DNA from: Thiotrichales bacterium
GTDB lineage: Bacteria > Pseudomonadota > Gammaproteobacteria > Francisellales > CACEW01
Direction of reading: 5' to 3'
NCBI GenBank assembly: GCA_947478525.1
Contig: CANJVU010000002.1
Span: 62,001-126,000, forward strand
Length of the DNA: 64,000 nucleotides
The translations under genes were made by a program, and so were the position numbers. Below the pieces are notes generated by a model, which was not told where the DNA came from, did not search any database, and was given only the letters and a program-made list of their open reading frames with translations. This document shows positions 8,925-17,847 of the stretch, one piece after another. Positions within the stretch are counted from its first letter, which is position 1. The number at the start of each line of letters is the position of its first letter.

Positions 8925-9371
8925 ATGGTTGCAACAAAACAAAATACACAACGAGAAGAATTGGTTGGTACAAAGGAAATTCCTCATCCAGAGCTCAAGG
9001 CTTTGCTGGTTAGCGATTCCGCTAAGCAGTTGACTGGTGCAGAAGGTATGTTGTTGGAGCGAATGGCCAAGCGTGTGGAAAAATTTAGTCAGTTACCAGA
9101 GTACACGCAAAAATTATTAGACCAAAAGACAAAAGAACAATATGGAATGAATTATCTAGACCTGCAAGCCAGATGCGCCAAAGAATTGATTGGTGGTGTT
9201 GCGGTTATTGCCAGTGAACAAACGGCAACGTGGAACATCAGCAGTGGCGATTTACCAGCAGCAGTGGTGAGAGCAGATACTGTCGCACAAGCATTAGGGC
9301 GTATGTTGGCGAGTCAAGAATTATTCCAGGGTGAAGAATTGTTAATGGAGTTTGAGGAAGATGCGGATTAG
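8925..9371 (+). CDS. Uncharacterised protein encoded directly after dotL
   Basis: 148 aa, acidic, with no signal peptide or membrane segment. It begins 3 bases after dotL. A helical middle part (GAEGMLLERMAKRVEKF, PEYTQKLLDQK) is followed by a segment with MNYLDLQARCAKELIGG. The end is acidic (MEFEEDAD). I do not recognise the family; it does not resemble IcmS, IcmQ or DotN. Position inside the secretion operon and soluble acidic character suggest an accessory or adaptor of the coupling protein, but this is inference. Confidence 0.8.
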   Translation: MVATKQNTQREELVGTKEIPHPELKALLVSDSAKQLTGAEGMLLERMAKRVEKFSQLPEYTQKLLDQKTKEQYGMNYLDLQARCAKELIGGVAVIASEQTATWNISSGDLPAAVVRADTVAQALGRMLASQELFQGEELLMEFEEDAD

Positions 9372-9385
9372 CAAAGGAAAAAAAG

Positions 9386-10159
9386 ATGTCTACAAAAGAA
9401 CAAGAACCGGAAGAACCAATCGCCATTAAGTCAGTGGAGCGTGAGTCAGCGCCTCTGAGGTCAGAAGCATCAGGCATCACTAAGTCGATGGTGAATGACT
9501 CAGAGCCTTTGAGTTCAAGAACGCGGTCTATTGATTTAATGTACGCAATGCAGGGGCAGTTGCAGCCCTTTAGATCCAACCCTGTTGTGGCTCAAAGATT
9601 GCTAACAGTGGCGGTTCAATTGCAATCTTTAAAAGACCCCAATAAAAAAATAAGTGAACCAGCCGCTGAGCAGCTTGCCACTCGTTTGGAGCGGGAAACA
9701 AGCGAAATTGATCGTCTGATTGCTGCAGGCGTTTTTGCCGAGCGAACCATTACGCCTTCTGAGCGAGATGACAGTAAAGTAAATGTGAGTTTAATGGGCG
9801 CCGTTTCTGCTGAAGTGATTCAGCAAATGATGCAGCAATATCAGCAAAACCAAACGCCCGATGTAAAGTTAAGTGTTGCTACACTTCCCAGGCAATCAAA
9901 TCAAGATCCTAATGATCAGTTTTATAAAGTTGAGCTTCTTGGCAATCCTGATGGAGTCTCCGAAATGTTGGCTGGAGATAAATCGGCCATACGTGACCTT
10001 GAAATAGCGGGTGATAGCACTAGCTTGATTGGCACCGCTGCTGGCAATGCAATACAAGATGACTTAGATGAATTGGCGACGAAACAGGGTGACGAGAAGG
10101 CGGCAGAAGCCATGAAGCAGCTGCAAGAGAGTGAAAGTTTTAGCCCAAGCCATCCTTAA
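9386..10159 (+). CDS. Uncharacterised polar protein of the dotL-dotI interval
   Basis: 257 aa, very polar and probably partly disordered: an N-terminal Glu/Ser-rich stretch (about 1-45) with two similar pieces, ESAPLRSEASGITKSM and DSEPLSSRTRSI, a helical core (about 50-165) and a charged Ala/Asp-rich tail. There is no signal peptide or membrane segment. It starts 14 bases after the preceding unknown gene and lies 21 bases before dotI, so it belongs to the operon. I do not recognise it. It could be a lineage-specific coupling factor comparable in position to accessory Dot proteins of Legionella, or an effector carried in the operon. Confidence 0.8.
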   Translation: MSTKEQEPEEPIAIKSVERESAPLRSEASGITKSMVNDSEPLSSRTRSIDLMYAMQGQLQPFRSNPVVAQRLLTVAVQLQSLKDPNKKISEPAAEQLATRLERETSEIDRLIAAGVFAERTITPSERDDSKVNVSLMGAVSAEVIQQMMQQYQQNQTPDVKLSVATLPRQSNQDPNDQFYKVELLGNPDGVSEMLAGDKSAIRDLEIAGDSTSLIGTAAGNAIQDDLDELATKQGDEKAAEAMKQLQESESFSPSHP

Positions 10160-10180
10160 AGATAACAGTGGAGTAACGGT

Positions 10181-10807
10181 ATGTCAGACGCACTAGAACG
10201 AGTGGTACTACGCAACGATTTTTACAAAGACGGGTTTCGCCGTATGGTGACGGTGTTGTTGATCAGTTTAGTGGTCAATGTCATCTTGCTCGGTTCATTG
10301 TTTTTTCTGGGCAGCCGACACCCGGATCCGGTTTACTTTGCCACCACGCAAGATGGCCAATTGATTCAATTGAACGGGGCGCAGCAGCCATTGCTGAATG
10401 ATCAGGCGATTTTGGCCTGGGTTAACCGTAATATCCCTCAACTTTACCAGTTTGATTATGTGAATTATCGTAGCAGCTTGCAACGCAGCAGGCAGTACTT
10501 TACCTCGTCAGGTTGGCAGCAATTTATGCAAGAATTTGCGCCAGTGGTGAGTCAGGTAACCAATGGGGGGTTGGTGGTTTCGGCAGCATTGTATGATACC
10601 CCTGTCATTGTTAAATCGGGCGTTTTTGGCGGCATACCCAGTTGGGGTGTGCAAGTACCGTTGTTGGTCTCGTATCAAAAAGACGGTAAAGTGCAAACCC
10701 AACACATTATTATGCAGGTGTTGTTGCAAAAAGCAGATCCGAATGACAGCACGCAGTTGCTTAATATTACGCAAGTGATTGAGAAGAAAATGGATGACAG
10801 CCAATGA
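10181..10807 (+). CDS. dotI: Dot/Icm inner-membrane protein DotI/IcmL
   Basis: 208 aa, matching the family (about 212). One membrane segment near residues 22-42 follows the polar start (LERVVLRNDFYKDGFRRM), and the rest is a periplasmic domain of VirB8-like fold with the family feature of a Tyr/Phe-rich segment (IPQLYQFDYVNYR) and a central GGIPSWGVQVPLLV stretch. DotI and its shorter paralogue DotJ form an inner-membrane complex; no dotJ is seen here. The GTGGAG site precedes the start. The last 4 bases overlap icmS. Confidence 0.92.
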   Translation: MSDALERVVLRNDFYKDGFRRMVTVLLISLVVNVILLGSLFFLGSRHPDPVYFATTQDGQLIQLNGAQQPLLNDQAILAWVNRNIPQLYQFDYVNYRSSLQRSRQYFTSSGWQQFMQEFAPVVSQVTNGGLVVSAALYDTPVIVKSGVFGGIPSWGVQVPLLVSYQKDGKVQTQHIIMQVLLQKADPNDSTQLLNITQVIEKKMDDSQ

Positions 10808-11130
10808 GCATGAATATTTCGCAAATCTTGATAAAATTGGCAGCTTCGCATAACAAGAAAGTGATGCATCGCAACCAGGAAATCACGTTGGAAAAAACTT
10901 TTGCGTTGGATGGTGGTTTACCAATACTGGTCAGACGTGCGAATTTATTGTATGACTTTTTATTTGGTGAGAAATTACAAGTGTCGTTTCGCACCGATCC
11001 CGGTTCTTTGGCCGGTGAAGCGGTAGTGATTAACCCAGCACAGCAGAGTTTTATTCTGGTGATGATGCTGTATGACGTTTTTGAAGAATTAGTGGTGAAT
11101 GCAGGGAAGGGGAGTATTACCTTGTCGTAA
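10804..11130 (+). CDS. icmS: Effector-adaptor chaperone IcmS
   Basis: 108 aa (Legionella IcmS 114). IcmS pairs with IcmW to bind a class of effectors and deliver them to DotL. Shared features with IcmS run the whole length: an N-terminal helix with KLAASHNKK, the GGLPILVRRANLL segment (Legionella has GLLPAIAKRADQL), G-x-L-x(4)-F, a G(S/A)L-x-GE/GI piece, and the C-terminal MMLYDVFEELV, matching the DVMNELI of Legionella. Translation is coupled to dotI through an ATGA overlap. A second ATG lies 6 bases downstream. icmW is immediately next to it in the opposite orientation. Confidence 0.82.
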   Translation: MSMNISQILIKLAASHNKKVMHRNQEITLEKTFALDGGLPILVRRANLLYDFLFGEKLQVSFRTDPGSLAGEAVVINPAQQSFILVMMLYDVFEELVVNAGKGSITLS

Positions 11131-11148
11131 TCCACCCTACAATTAACG

Positions 11149-11583
11149 TTACCCACCTTCCTGCAACACCCTCAATACTTTTTCCATACGGTTGGTCGAA
11201 AAAATCCGTCCCAGCAGTTGTGATTTTTCAAACACCATGTTGCGTTGAAAGAATTTTTTCACTTCTGGCTCGGTTTCTTTATGTTTCTGGGCATAGGAAA
11301 TAATTTTCATCACCAATTCAGAATTAAGGGTTTGTAACTTGTGTACCATAAACAACATATAAGCCGCAGGAAATTGGTTTAATGTTTGGATGAATTCCAG
11401 TTCGTTGACTTTCGCGGTTTTCATGGTTTTACAGGCTTCCAAGAATTTTTCGATACTGGCATTTTCTGCTTCCGTCAGTTCTGGCAGCTCCTTTTCCAGC
11501 TTTTCCAGGTTGATCAAAATATCATTAATAAGGGGGTTTTTAAAAGATTGCCAATGGCGGACGATGTCATTTTTAATGGACAT
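11149..11583 (-). CDS. icmW: Effector-adaptor chaperone IcmW
   Basis: 144 aa (Legionella IcmW 151). The C-terminus is diagnostic: FFQRNMVFEKSQLLGRIF then R-x(4)-VLRVLQ, against the Legionella pattern FFLKRNIVFERLRLLSRVF then VLRAL. The rest is all-helical and acidic, with no signal or membrane segment. IcmW binds IcmS and the tail of DotL. It is the only gene of the main locus on the minus strand, ends 18 bases from the end of icmS, and is divergent from dotH. On its strand a TATAAT lies about 70 bases before the start (near 11649-11654). Confidence 0.85.
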   Translation of the reverse strand: MSIKNDIVRHWQSFKNPLINDILINLEKLEKELPELTEAENASIEKFLEACKTMKTAKVNELEFIQTLNQFPAAYMLFMVHKLQTLNSELVMKIISYAQKHKETEPEVKKFFQRNMVFEKSQLLGRIFSTNRMEKVLRVLQEGG

Positions 11584-11837
11584 GGGAACCTCGCTATGTT
11601 TTATTTTATGTTACTTCACTGAGAAAATTTACACTTTTACTTAATGTTATTATACTATATTTTTGACCTAATAAATTATTAATTTTTGTTTCTTTTTTTT
11701 GTTATAAAAATCATCCGGTTAGGTATTTTTATAAGTCTTATGTAACGTGGCGTTGCGATAATCAAATTTACAAGTAGCACATTACCCTTTAGAATGTATC
11801 CATATTTTTACCCTTTCCGGCAATCTTTAGGATGACT
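11584..11837. promoter_or_regulatory. Divergent icmW/dotH promoter region
   Basis: This AT-rich gap separates icmW from dotH. For dotH a good sigma-70 promoter is visible: TTTACA at 11767-11772, 17-bp spacer, TAGAAT at 11790-11795, giving a leader of about 35 bases. For icmW a TATAAT reads on the minus strand near 11649-11654. A loose TTAAT/TTAGG pair with 11-bp spacing lies upstream of that on the minus strand, but it is too degenerate in AT-rich DNA to call a PmrA box. Confidence 0.6.
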
Positions 11838-12707
11838 ATGAAACAGTATTCAATCATTAGGTTTTTGTTCGGTGCCGCCTGTCTTTCTATGTTAGCAGGA
11901 TCGGTGGCGTTTGCACAAGATAATCCCGTGCGTCAGGCGGCTTTTAATAATGTAGTCAATAACGCATTTCCTATGACGCCAGATGAAATTCAACAATTTA
12001 AAAATATTGCAGCGAAACAAGCAGAAGCCAATGCACAGCCACCGGGTGAAACCCCTCCGGTTGGAACTTCCAATATTATTCCGGTGAGTTTGAAGCCGGG
12101 TGCGTTGATGCCGATTATTCGCGTGGGTCAGGGCATGATCACGTCAGTAGTGTTTACTGATGCGGCGGGTAATGTGTGGCCAATTACTTCCTATAACATC
12201 GGCGATGCCAGTTCGTTTAACGTTAACTGGGACAAAAAAAGTGGTGTATTGATGATTCAAGGTCAAAAGCTTTATGCGCAGACCAATATAGGTGTTTTAT
12301 TGGAAGGCATGGAAGTGCCCATTATGATCAATTTGTTGATTGGTCAAAATAAATGGGATTACCTGGATTATGTGCGGGTTTCTCAAAATGAATTGATGGG
12401 TAATGGTCAGGTGCAGCGGGTGGCAGAGGCGCCTTCATATCTCAATAACGTTTTGATGGGCATTGCTCCAGAGGGTAGTACGCTGTTGCAAACGTCGGGC
12501 GCAGACGCGCAAGTATGGTCTTATCAGGGTAATTATGTGTTGCTAACTCGAGCCACTTTGCTTTCGCCCGCCTGGAAGTCACAGATGTCTTCTGCAGGCA
12601 ATGATCCTTATAATGCCTATGTATTGCCAAAAGCACCGGTGATTATTCTTTCTAACCAGGGCGTTGTTGAAAATGTAAAAGTGTCCGAGGAGTCTGATAA
12701 TGATTAA
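11838..12707 (+). CDS. dotH: Outer-membrane core protein DotH/IcmK
   Basis: 289 aa from the chosen start; Legionella DotH is about 360 aa. A Sec signal peptide ends at about SVAFA-QD. The conserved C-terminal half is clear: the VSLKPGALMPIIRVGQGMI segment, VVFTDAAGNVWPI, GVLMIQ, and the VPIMINLL region of a VirB9-like beta domain. DotH forms the outer-membrane ring with DotC and DotD. The ATG at 11838 is preferred over that at 11832 because the AGGA at 11829-11832 overlaps the first and has proper spacing to the second. The end overlaps dotG by 8 bases. Confidence 0.93.
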   Translation: MKQYSIIRFLFGAACLSMLAGSVAFAQDNPVRQAAFNNVVNNAFPMTPDEIQQFKNIAAKQAEANAQPPGETPPVGTSNIIPVSLKPGALMPIIRVGQGMITSVVFTDAAGNVWPITSYNIGDASSFNVNWDKKSGVLMIQGQKLYAQTNIGVLLEGMEVPIMINLLIGQNKWDYLDYVRVSQNELMGNGQVQRVAEAPSYLNNVLMGIAPEGSTLLQTSGADAQVWSYQGNYVLLTRATLLSPAWKSQMSSAGNDPYNAYVLPKAPVIILSNQGVVENVKVSEESDND

Positions 12708-13929
12708 AAAATGGTTAAATCTCTTATCACGTTATCCAAGATTGAGAGTGTTGTTGGTCGTCATTGTGGCGATTGTCGTGTTGGTTGCGCTGGTGAATAT
12801 GTTGTCCGGTAAATCTCAACCTGCCAAGCAAGGGATGGCGCCTCCTTCACAAATCGTTTCTGGGCGGGTTAATCCTAATCAAGCAAGAACGGTTGGTACT
12901 GCACTTGCTGTAGATCAGGCAGCTACAACGGTACCTGCTGCGCCGGTTGCTACGCCTCCGCCTGCACCGGTGACACCTCCTAACCAGTCGGGCTTTTTTT
13001 CTGGATTATTTGACAGCAAAGCACCTGCTCCCCCTGCATTGAATCAAAATCAAGCCTCTGCTGTAGTGCCTGCTGTAACAGGTCAATCATCAGATCTTGC
13101 CGTTGCTAATACCGCCTATGTGAATAATAGATCAACCTCTGAGGTAAAGGCTTCTGCTCCGGTATCCCAACCCTTAACCGCCAGCCAAATTGAAATGGCC
13201 AAGCAGTTGTCGAGCAGCATGCAATCTTCCTTGAGTGGCTCGACGGGGCAATGGTCACTACCAACGCAACAAACGGTTGTTGGAAGTGGACCAAGTGCAA
13301 ACTCAGCTGGAACTGGTGTAGGGCCTGGGGGTATTCAAGGGCCAATTTCGCTTAAAGCGGGTAGTATTTTGTTTGCCGTATTGGATGTGGGGCTGAACAG
13401 TGATCAACCGGGTACGCCCGTGTTGGCAGAGATTGCTGCGGGTAAATATAATGGCGCTAAGTTGATGGGGACTTTTACCCTGGAAGGCGAAAAACTGGTG
13501 GTGAAATTCACCATGATGTCGATGCCAAAATGGCCCAGTACGGTTGCGATTAATGCCTATGGTATTGATCCGGATACCGGCGCTAATGCATTGGCCAGTG
13601 ATGTAAATAATCATTACTTGGTACGTTATGGCAGCCTGTTGGCCGCAGGATTTTTGCAAGGGTACGGTAATGCGTACACAACGGCTTCTACCAGCAGTGG
13701 TTGTATTTCCGCCCCTGGGTTACCGCCTTGCGTGATCACCACCAGCAGTAATGGCACGGTACCTGTACCTACGGCTAAATCCGCGATGTTCCAAGGCTTG
13801 GGACAAGTCGGTACTAATTTGGGTACGGCAGCAGCCAATAATTTTAATATGCCGCCGACCGTGACGTTGGATCAAGGATCAGGGATGGGTATTTTATTTA
13901 TGCAAGATACCACGCTTCCAAAAGTTTAA
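12700..13929 (+). CDS. dotG: Dot/Icm bridge protein DotG/IcmE, short form
   Basis: 409 aa against about 1048 in Legionella. One membrane segment at about 16-34 follows a short basic start. A Pro/Ala/Gln-rich linker runs to about residue 200. The C-terminal VirB10/TrbI-like domain begins near GPISLKAGSILFAVLD (about 215) and includes GTPVLAEIAAGKYNGAKLMG, the WPSTVAINAYGIDPDTG segment and the predicted channel-forming stretch GSLLAAGFLQGYGNA. The long repeat region found in Legionella between linker and C-terminal domain is missing. DotG spans from the inner to the outer membrane; a shorter linker must span by other means. Confidence 0.92.
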   Translation: MIKKWLNLLSRYPRLRVLLVVIVAIVVLVALVNMLSGKSQPAKQGMAPPSQIVSGRVNPNQARTVGTALAVDQAATTVPAAPVATPPPAPVTPPNQSGFFSGLFDSKAPAPPALNQNQASAVVPAVTGQSSDLAVANTAYVNNRSTSEVKASAPVSQPLTASQIEMAKQLSSSMQSSLSGSTGQWSLPTQQTVVGSGPSANSAGTGVGPGGIQGPISLKAGSILFAVLDVGLNSDQPGTPVLAEIAAGKYNGAKLMGTFTLEGEKLVVKFTMMSMPKWPSTVAINAYGIDPDTGANALASDVNNHYLVRYGSLLAAGFLQGYGNAYTTASTSSGCISAPGLPPCVITTSSNGTVPVPTAKSAMFQGLGQVGTNLGTAAANNFNMPPTVTLDQGSGMGILFMQDTTLPKV

Positions 13930-13947
13930 GTTCACTAAAAAAGGTAA

Positions 13948-14841
13948 ATGACTATGCAACATGAAACCGATACAAATTATGATTTTGATCAGGAGCAAAT
14001 CGATTCCGCGAGTTCGGCTCAGTCGGGAGAGGCTGTTGAAGCAGAAGCGGCTCCTGTTATGAAGCAAAAAAAGGCGTTAAACGCTGCCGGATTGATTGAC
14101 TTAGCCAAACAGAACTGGCTGTATGCCTTGATTGGCCTGGTGGGGCTTGTGGTGGTGTGGTATTTGTTTACCACCATTTTATTCCCTTCAGAACCAGCAC
14201 CAGCAGTGCCTGTAAAGCATCAAGTGGCGCCCAGTGTGCCACAACAACAGTGGATTGACACTTCAAAACCAGCTGTTGCAAAAGCTCCTGTGGCAACTGC
14301 GGCACCGGTTGTTAATACAGTTGCCAGCAATAGTGTGATGTTGTCCAAAGAGGATATGCGCACCTTGGTTCAAGGATTCCAGGGCGTTGTTACGCAACAG
14401 ATGACCGGTGTGTCACAACATATGGATCAGTCGATTGCGCAATTGCAACAAGCTACTCAAGCGGGTCAGTTGGTGATTGCAAAAAATCAGCAGACCGCAG
14501 CACAAGAAGTACAGGTGGCGCAAGAACAGGTAACGTTGTTAAAACAGCAAGTAGCAGATATTAATACTAAATTTGACCAATATAATCAGAATTTACTGAA
14601 AATGGGTCAGGCGCTCACTGCTACGCAAGAGCAATTAAAATTGCTGGTGGCTGAGAAAGCACAGGATGCAGAGCAGCTAACGCTGCGAGCAGTAGTCCCT
14701 GGTCGCGCTTGGTTGGTGAATGCGGATGGTCATACGGTTACGGTAACCAAAGGAACTAACTTGCCACATTACGGTACAGTGACTAAGATAGACAGTGACG
14801 AAGGTAAAGTTTATACGAGTTCCGGTTATGTCTTTAATTGA
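13948..14841 (+). CDS. dotF: Dot/Icm inner-membrane protein DotF/IcmG
   Basis: 297 aa (Legionella 269). The order is an acidic cytoplasmic N-terminus (about 1-55), a membrane segment (about 58-78, LYALIGLVGLVVVWYLF), a Pro/Ala linker, a Gln-rich coiled coil (about 130-235), and a small C-terminal domain starting near VVPGRAWLVNADG. This layout and the site between dotG and dotO match IcmG/DotF. DotF interacts with DotG at the inner membrane and has been reported to contact effectors. An ATG six bases downstream (13954) is an alternative start with slightly better spacing to AAGG. The stop lies inside dotO. Confidence 0.9.
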   Translation: MTMQHETDTNYDFDQEQIDSASSAQSGEAVEAEAAPVMKQKKALNAAGLIDLAKQNWLYALIGLVGLVVVWYLFTTILFPSEPAPAVPVKHQVAPSVPQQQWIDTSKPAVAKAPVATAAPVVNTVASNSVMLSKEDMRTLVQGFQGVVTQQMTGVSQHMDQSIAQLQQATQAGQLVIAKNQQTAAQEVQVAQEQVTLLKQQVADINTKFDQYNQNLLKMGQALTATQEQLKLLVAEKAQDAEQLTLRAVVPGRAWLVNADGHTVTVTKGTNLPHYGTVTKIDSDEGKVYTSSGYVFN

Positions 14842-17800
14842 TAAGTTCTACAATAACGTTGAAAGCATGTTTGCCTGGATCAGTTCCAGCATTAAGCAAA
14901 ATGCGTTAGCGTATTGCGATTTAGAAACCTCAGACAGTCAGCAGGTTTTGGTGAGCAAGGATGGTTCCTTGCTTTCCATTATCAAGCTGCATGGCTATAA
15001 ACGTTTTGTGGGTGCTAATGAGTACGCTTATTTGTGTGAGCGTTTATCCGAAATGTTCCAACCGGTGTTTTCCGGTAAGGGTCATTTAATGCAATTCTTT
15101 TTTAACTATGAATCTGAAACGGTTAAGGATTCATTGGAAAAAGCGCTGCTGTCTGCGCGTCGTACTGCCAAGCGTTTGGAGTTAGAAATTGATGATATTT
15201 TCGATTCTCGTGTCACCAAATTGGCAGAGTTCTGTGCGGATGAATCCGTGTTTATTGTGTTGTGGACCACGCCTCAAGCCATGGAAAAATCGCATTTAAA
15301 AAATGCGCATAAAAATCAGGCGGCTCAGGTCAAGCAATTTGCACCAGGGTTCAAACCAATGAACAATGCACAAAATATTTTTAATGTTTTGCCTGAGTTA
15401 CGCAATATGCATGAGTCTTTTATTAATACCATTATTGAAGACCTGCAGCACGCTGGATATTATGCGGATGTATTGGAAGTGCATAAGGCACTGAATGAAG
15501 TACGCCAAACCATTGACCCACATGTGACGGATGAATCGTGGTCACCATTTTTGCCAGGAGATCGTATCCCGGTACGTATGTCGGTAAACGCGACTCACGA
15601 TGTGTCGAGTTTGTTGTGGCCACCGTTGGATTCACAATTAATTCCGCGGGATGCTGAAAATCTTGATCTTAAAACGGCACGCATTGGGGACCGTATTTTT
15701 GCCCCGATTTTTATTGAGTTATTCCCCAAGGACATCAAGCCTTTTTACGAATTATTTCGCCGCATGATTCAAAGCAGCATGCCTTGGCGTATTTCCTTTT
15801 TTATGGCGCCAGGTGGTATCGATATTACCCGCTCAAAAACCTGGTTGGCACAATTTTTAACGTTCAGCTCACACTACAATAAATTGTTGGTGGATTCGCA
15901 TCGTATGCTTAAATATATGCACGAGCGTAGTGATAACCCGATTATTAAGCTCTATGTGTGTTTAGCGACGTGGGCGCCCGAAGGTCAACGAGAATTATTA
16001 AAGGAACGTGCGGCTAAATTAATCAAAGGCGTGCAAAGTTGGGGCAGCTGCGAAGTTCGTGAGATTTCCGGAGATGCCTTTGCATCCACCATTTCCAGTG
16101 CCTTGGCGGTGACCAGTAAAGTACAGGCAACGGCTTCTGCAGCACCTTTAAGTGAGGCCATCAGCATGATGCCGTTCGTCCGTCCCGCTTCACCTTGGAT
16201 GCAAGGTGCCATGTTATTTCGTACGCCGGATGGCAAGATCTGGCCCTATCAGCCCGGCTCTAACCATCAGGTCAGCTGGATTGATATTATTTATGCGCGT
16301 TCCGGTTCGGGTAAATCAGTATTGTTGAGCACGCTTAACCTTGGATTGTGTTTGTTGCCTGGATTGTCGAATTTACCCCGCGTAGCGATTATTGATATTG
16401 GGCCATCCAGTAAAGGTTTTATTTCTTTGCTGCAAGGTGGTTTGCCCAAAGAAAAACAAAATCAGGTGCGCTATCAACGGTTGACGCTGGAAGAAAAGGA
16501 TGCCATTAATCCTTTTGACACCCAAGTCGGGTCGCGGGTTCCAACGCAATTACATCGTGCGTTTTTGATTAACTTCCTCAGCTTGTTATTGGTAGATAAT
16601 GTCGCCGATCGTCCGCCAGAAGGCATGGGCAGCATGTTGAGTATGGTCGTCGATGAAACCTATAAGCGTTTTGGCGATGATGCACAACCAAAAGTATTCG
16701 TTCCCGACAGCGATGCGGAAATTCAAGAAGCAATGGAGCGTCATCAAATTCAATTTACCAGTAAGCGCCAAGCAACTTGGTGGCAGGTGTCGGACGCTTT
16801 GTTTGAGAAAAAAGAACCGTACCTGGCATTAAAGGCACAGCGCTACGCTATGCCAACACTAGCGGATACCATTTCCATTGCGCATGTAAATAGCATTAAA
16901 GATTTGTTTTCGGATGTGAAAACCTCAACCGGAGAAGGTTACGTCGAAGCTTACAGTCGCATTATGTCGGGGGTGATTCGCAACTACCCCACATTGACCT
17001 CGGTCAGCCGATTAAATCTGGAAGGTGCACGTGTGGTTGCTCTCGACTTGGATGAAGTCGCGAAAGCCGGTAGTGCCGCTGCAGAAAAACAAACTGCGAT
17101 GATGTATATGCTTGCGCGTCATGTCTTGGCGCAAGACTTTTTCTTGAGTGCTGAGGAAATTGAGCGCTTCCCTGCGCGCTATCACGAGCATCATCGTTCG
17201 CGCTTAAAAGAAATTATGGAAGAACCCAAGCGAGTCGTGTTTGACGAGTTCCACCGCACCTCTAATAGTCCAGCGGTACGCGATCAGATTTTGCAGGACA
17301 TGCGTGAAGGGCGGAAGTGGAAAATCCATGTGGCGCTGTCTTCCCAATCATTACGTGACTTTGATAAATTAATGGTCGAGTTTGCTACCTCAATCTTTAT
17401 TTTGGATTCGGGTTCTTCGATGTCGATTGATGCAACGTGTGAAACCTTTGGCTTGACCGACACTGAAAAAGTCGCTCTGTCGACGCGGGTACATGGCCCT
17501 ACCTCTGTCGGGTCAACTTTTATTGCGCAGTTTGTGACGAAGAAAGGGACCAATACGCAGTTGCTGACCAGCACCATCAGTCCGGTAGAGTTGTGGGCAT
17601 TTAATACTACCACAGAAGATGTGCGAATTCGCGATGCATTGTACCAAGATCTGGGTCCTGTGGCGGCACGTCGACTGTTGGCTAGTCGTTTCCCGAAAGG
17701 TTCGGCAACCGATGAAATTGAGCAAGAGTTGAAGCGTGATCCAACCGCAACCATTAGTAAAGTATGTCAACAGTATATTGATCAGTTACGCACTGAATAT

Positions 17801-17842
17801 AAACGGCAGCAGCGGCAAAATCTGGTGAGTAAAGAGGATTAA
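14828..17842 (+). CDS. dotO: Secretion ATPase DotO/IcmB
   Basis: About 1004 aa, close to the Legionella length of 1009. DotO is the VirB4-like ATPase at the base of the machine that recruits DotB. Walker A is ARSGSGKS near residue 490, and the Walker B segment VVFDEFHRT lies near 805. The ATG at 14828 is chosen because a longer version would extend far into dotF, while this start begins with the polar MSLIDKFYNN expected for the family and overlaps dotF by 14 bases. The final stretch is basic and Gln-rich. Identification is firm. Confidence 0.95.
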   Translation: MSLIDKFYNNVESMFAWISSSIKQNALAYCDLETSDSQQVLVSKDGSLLSIIKLHGYKRFVGANEYAYLCERLSEMFQPVFSGKGHLMQFFFNYESETVKDSLEKALLSARRTAKRLELEIDDIFDSRVTKLAEFCADESVFIVLWTTPQAMEKSHLKNAHKNQAAQVKQFAPGFKPMNNAQNIFNVLPELRNMHESFINTIIEDLQHAGYYADVLEVHKALNEVRQTIDPHVTDESWSPFLPGDRIPVRMSVNATHDVSSLLWPPLDSQLIPRDAENLDLKTARIGDRIFAPIFIELFPKDIKPFYELFRRMIQSSMPWRISFFMAPGGIDITRSKTWLAQFLTFSSHYNKLLVDSHRMLKYMHERSDNPIIKLYVCLATWAPEGQRELLKERAAKLIKGVQSWGSCEVREISGDAFASTISSALAVTSKVQATASAAPLSEAISMMPFVRPASPWMQGAMLFRTPDGKIWPYQPGSNHQVSWIDIIYARSGSGKSVLLSTLNLGLCLLPGLSNLPRVAIIDIGPSSKGFISLLQGGLPKEKQNQVRYQRLTLEEKDAINPFDTQVGSRVPTQLHRAFLINFLSLLLVDNVADRPPEGMGSMLSMVVDETYKRFGDDAQPKVFVPDSDAEIQEAMERHQIQFTSKRQATWWQVSDALFEKKEPYLALKAQRYAMPTLADTISIAHVNSIKDLFSDVKTSTGEGYVEAYSRIMSGVIRNYPTLTSVSRLNLEGARVVALDLDEVAKAGSAAAEKQTAMMYMLARHVLAQDFFLSAEEIERFPARYHEHHRSRLKEIMEEPKRVVFDEFHRTSNSPAVRDQILQDMREGRKWKIHVALSSQSLRDFDKLMVEFATSIFILDSGSSMSIDATCETFGLTDTEKVALSTRVHGPTSVGSTFIAQFVTKKGTNTQLLTSTISPVELWAFNTTTEDVRIRDALYQDLGPVAARRLLASRFPKGSATDEIEQELKRDPTATISKVCQQYIDQLRTEYKRQQRQNLVSKED

Positions 17843-17847
17843 GCAGT

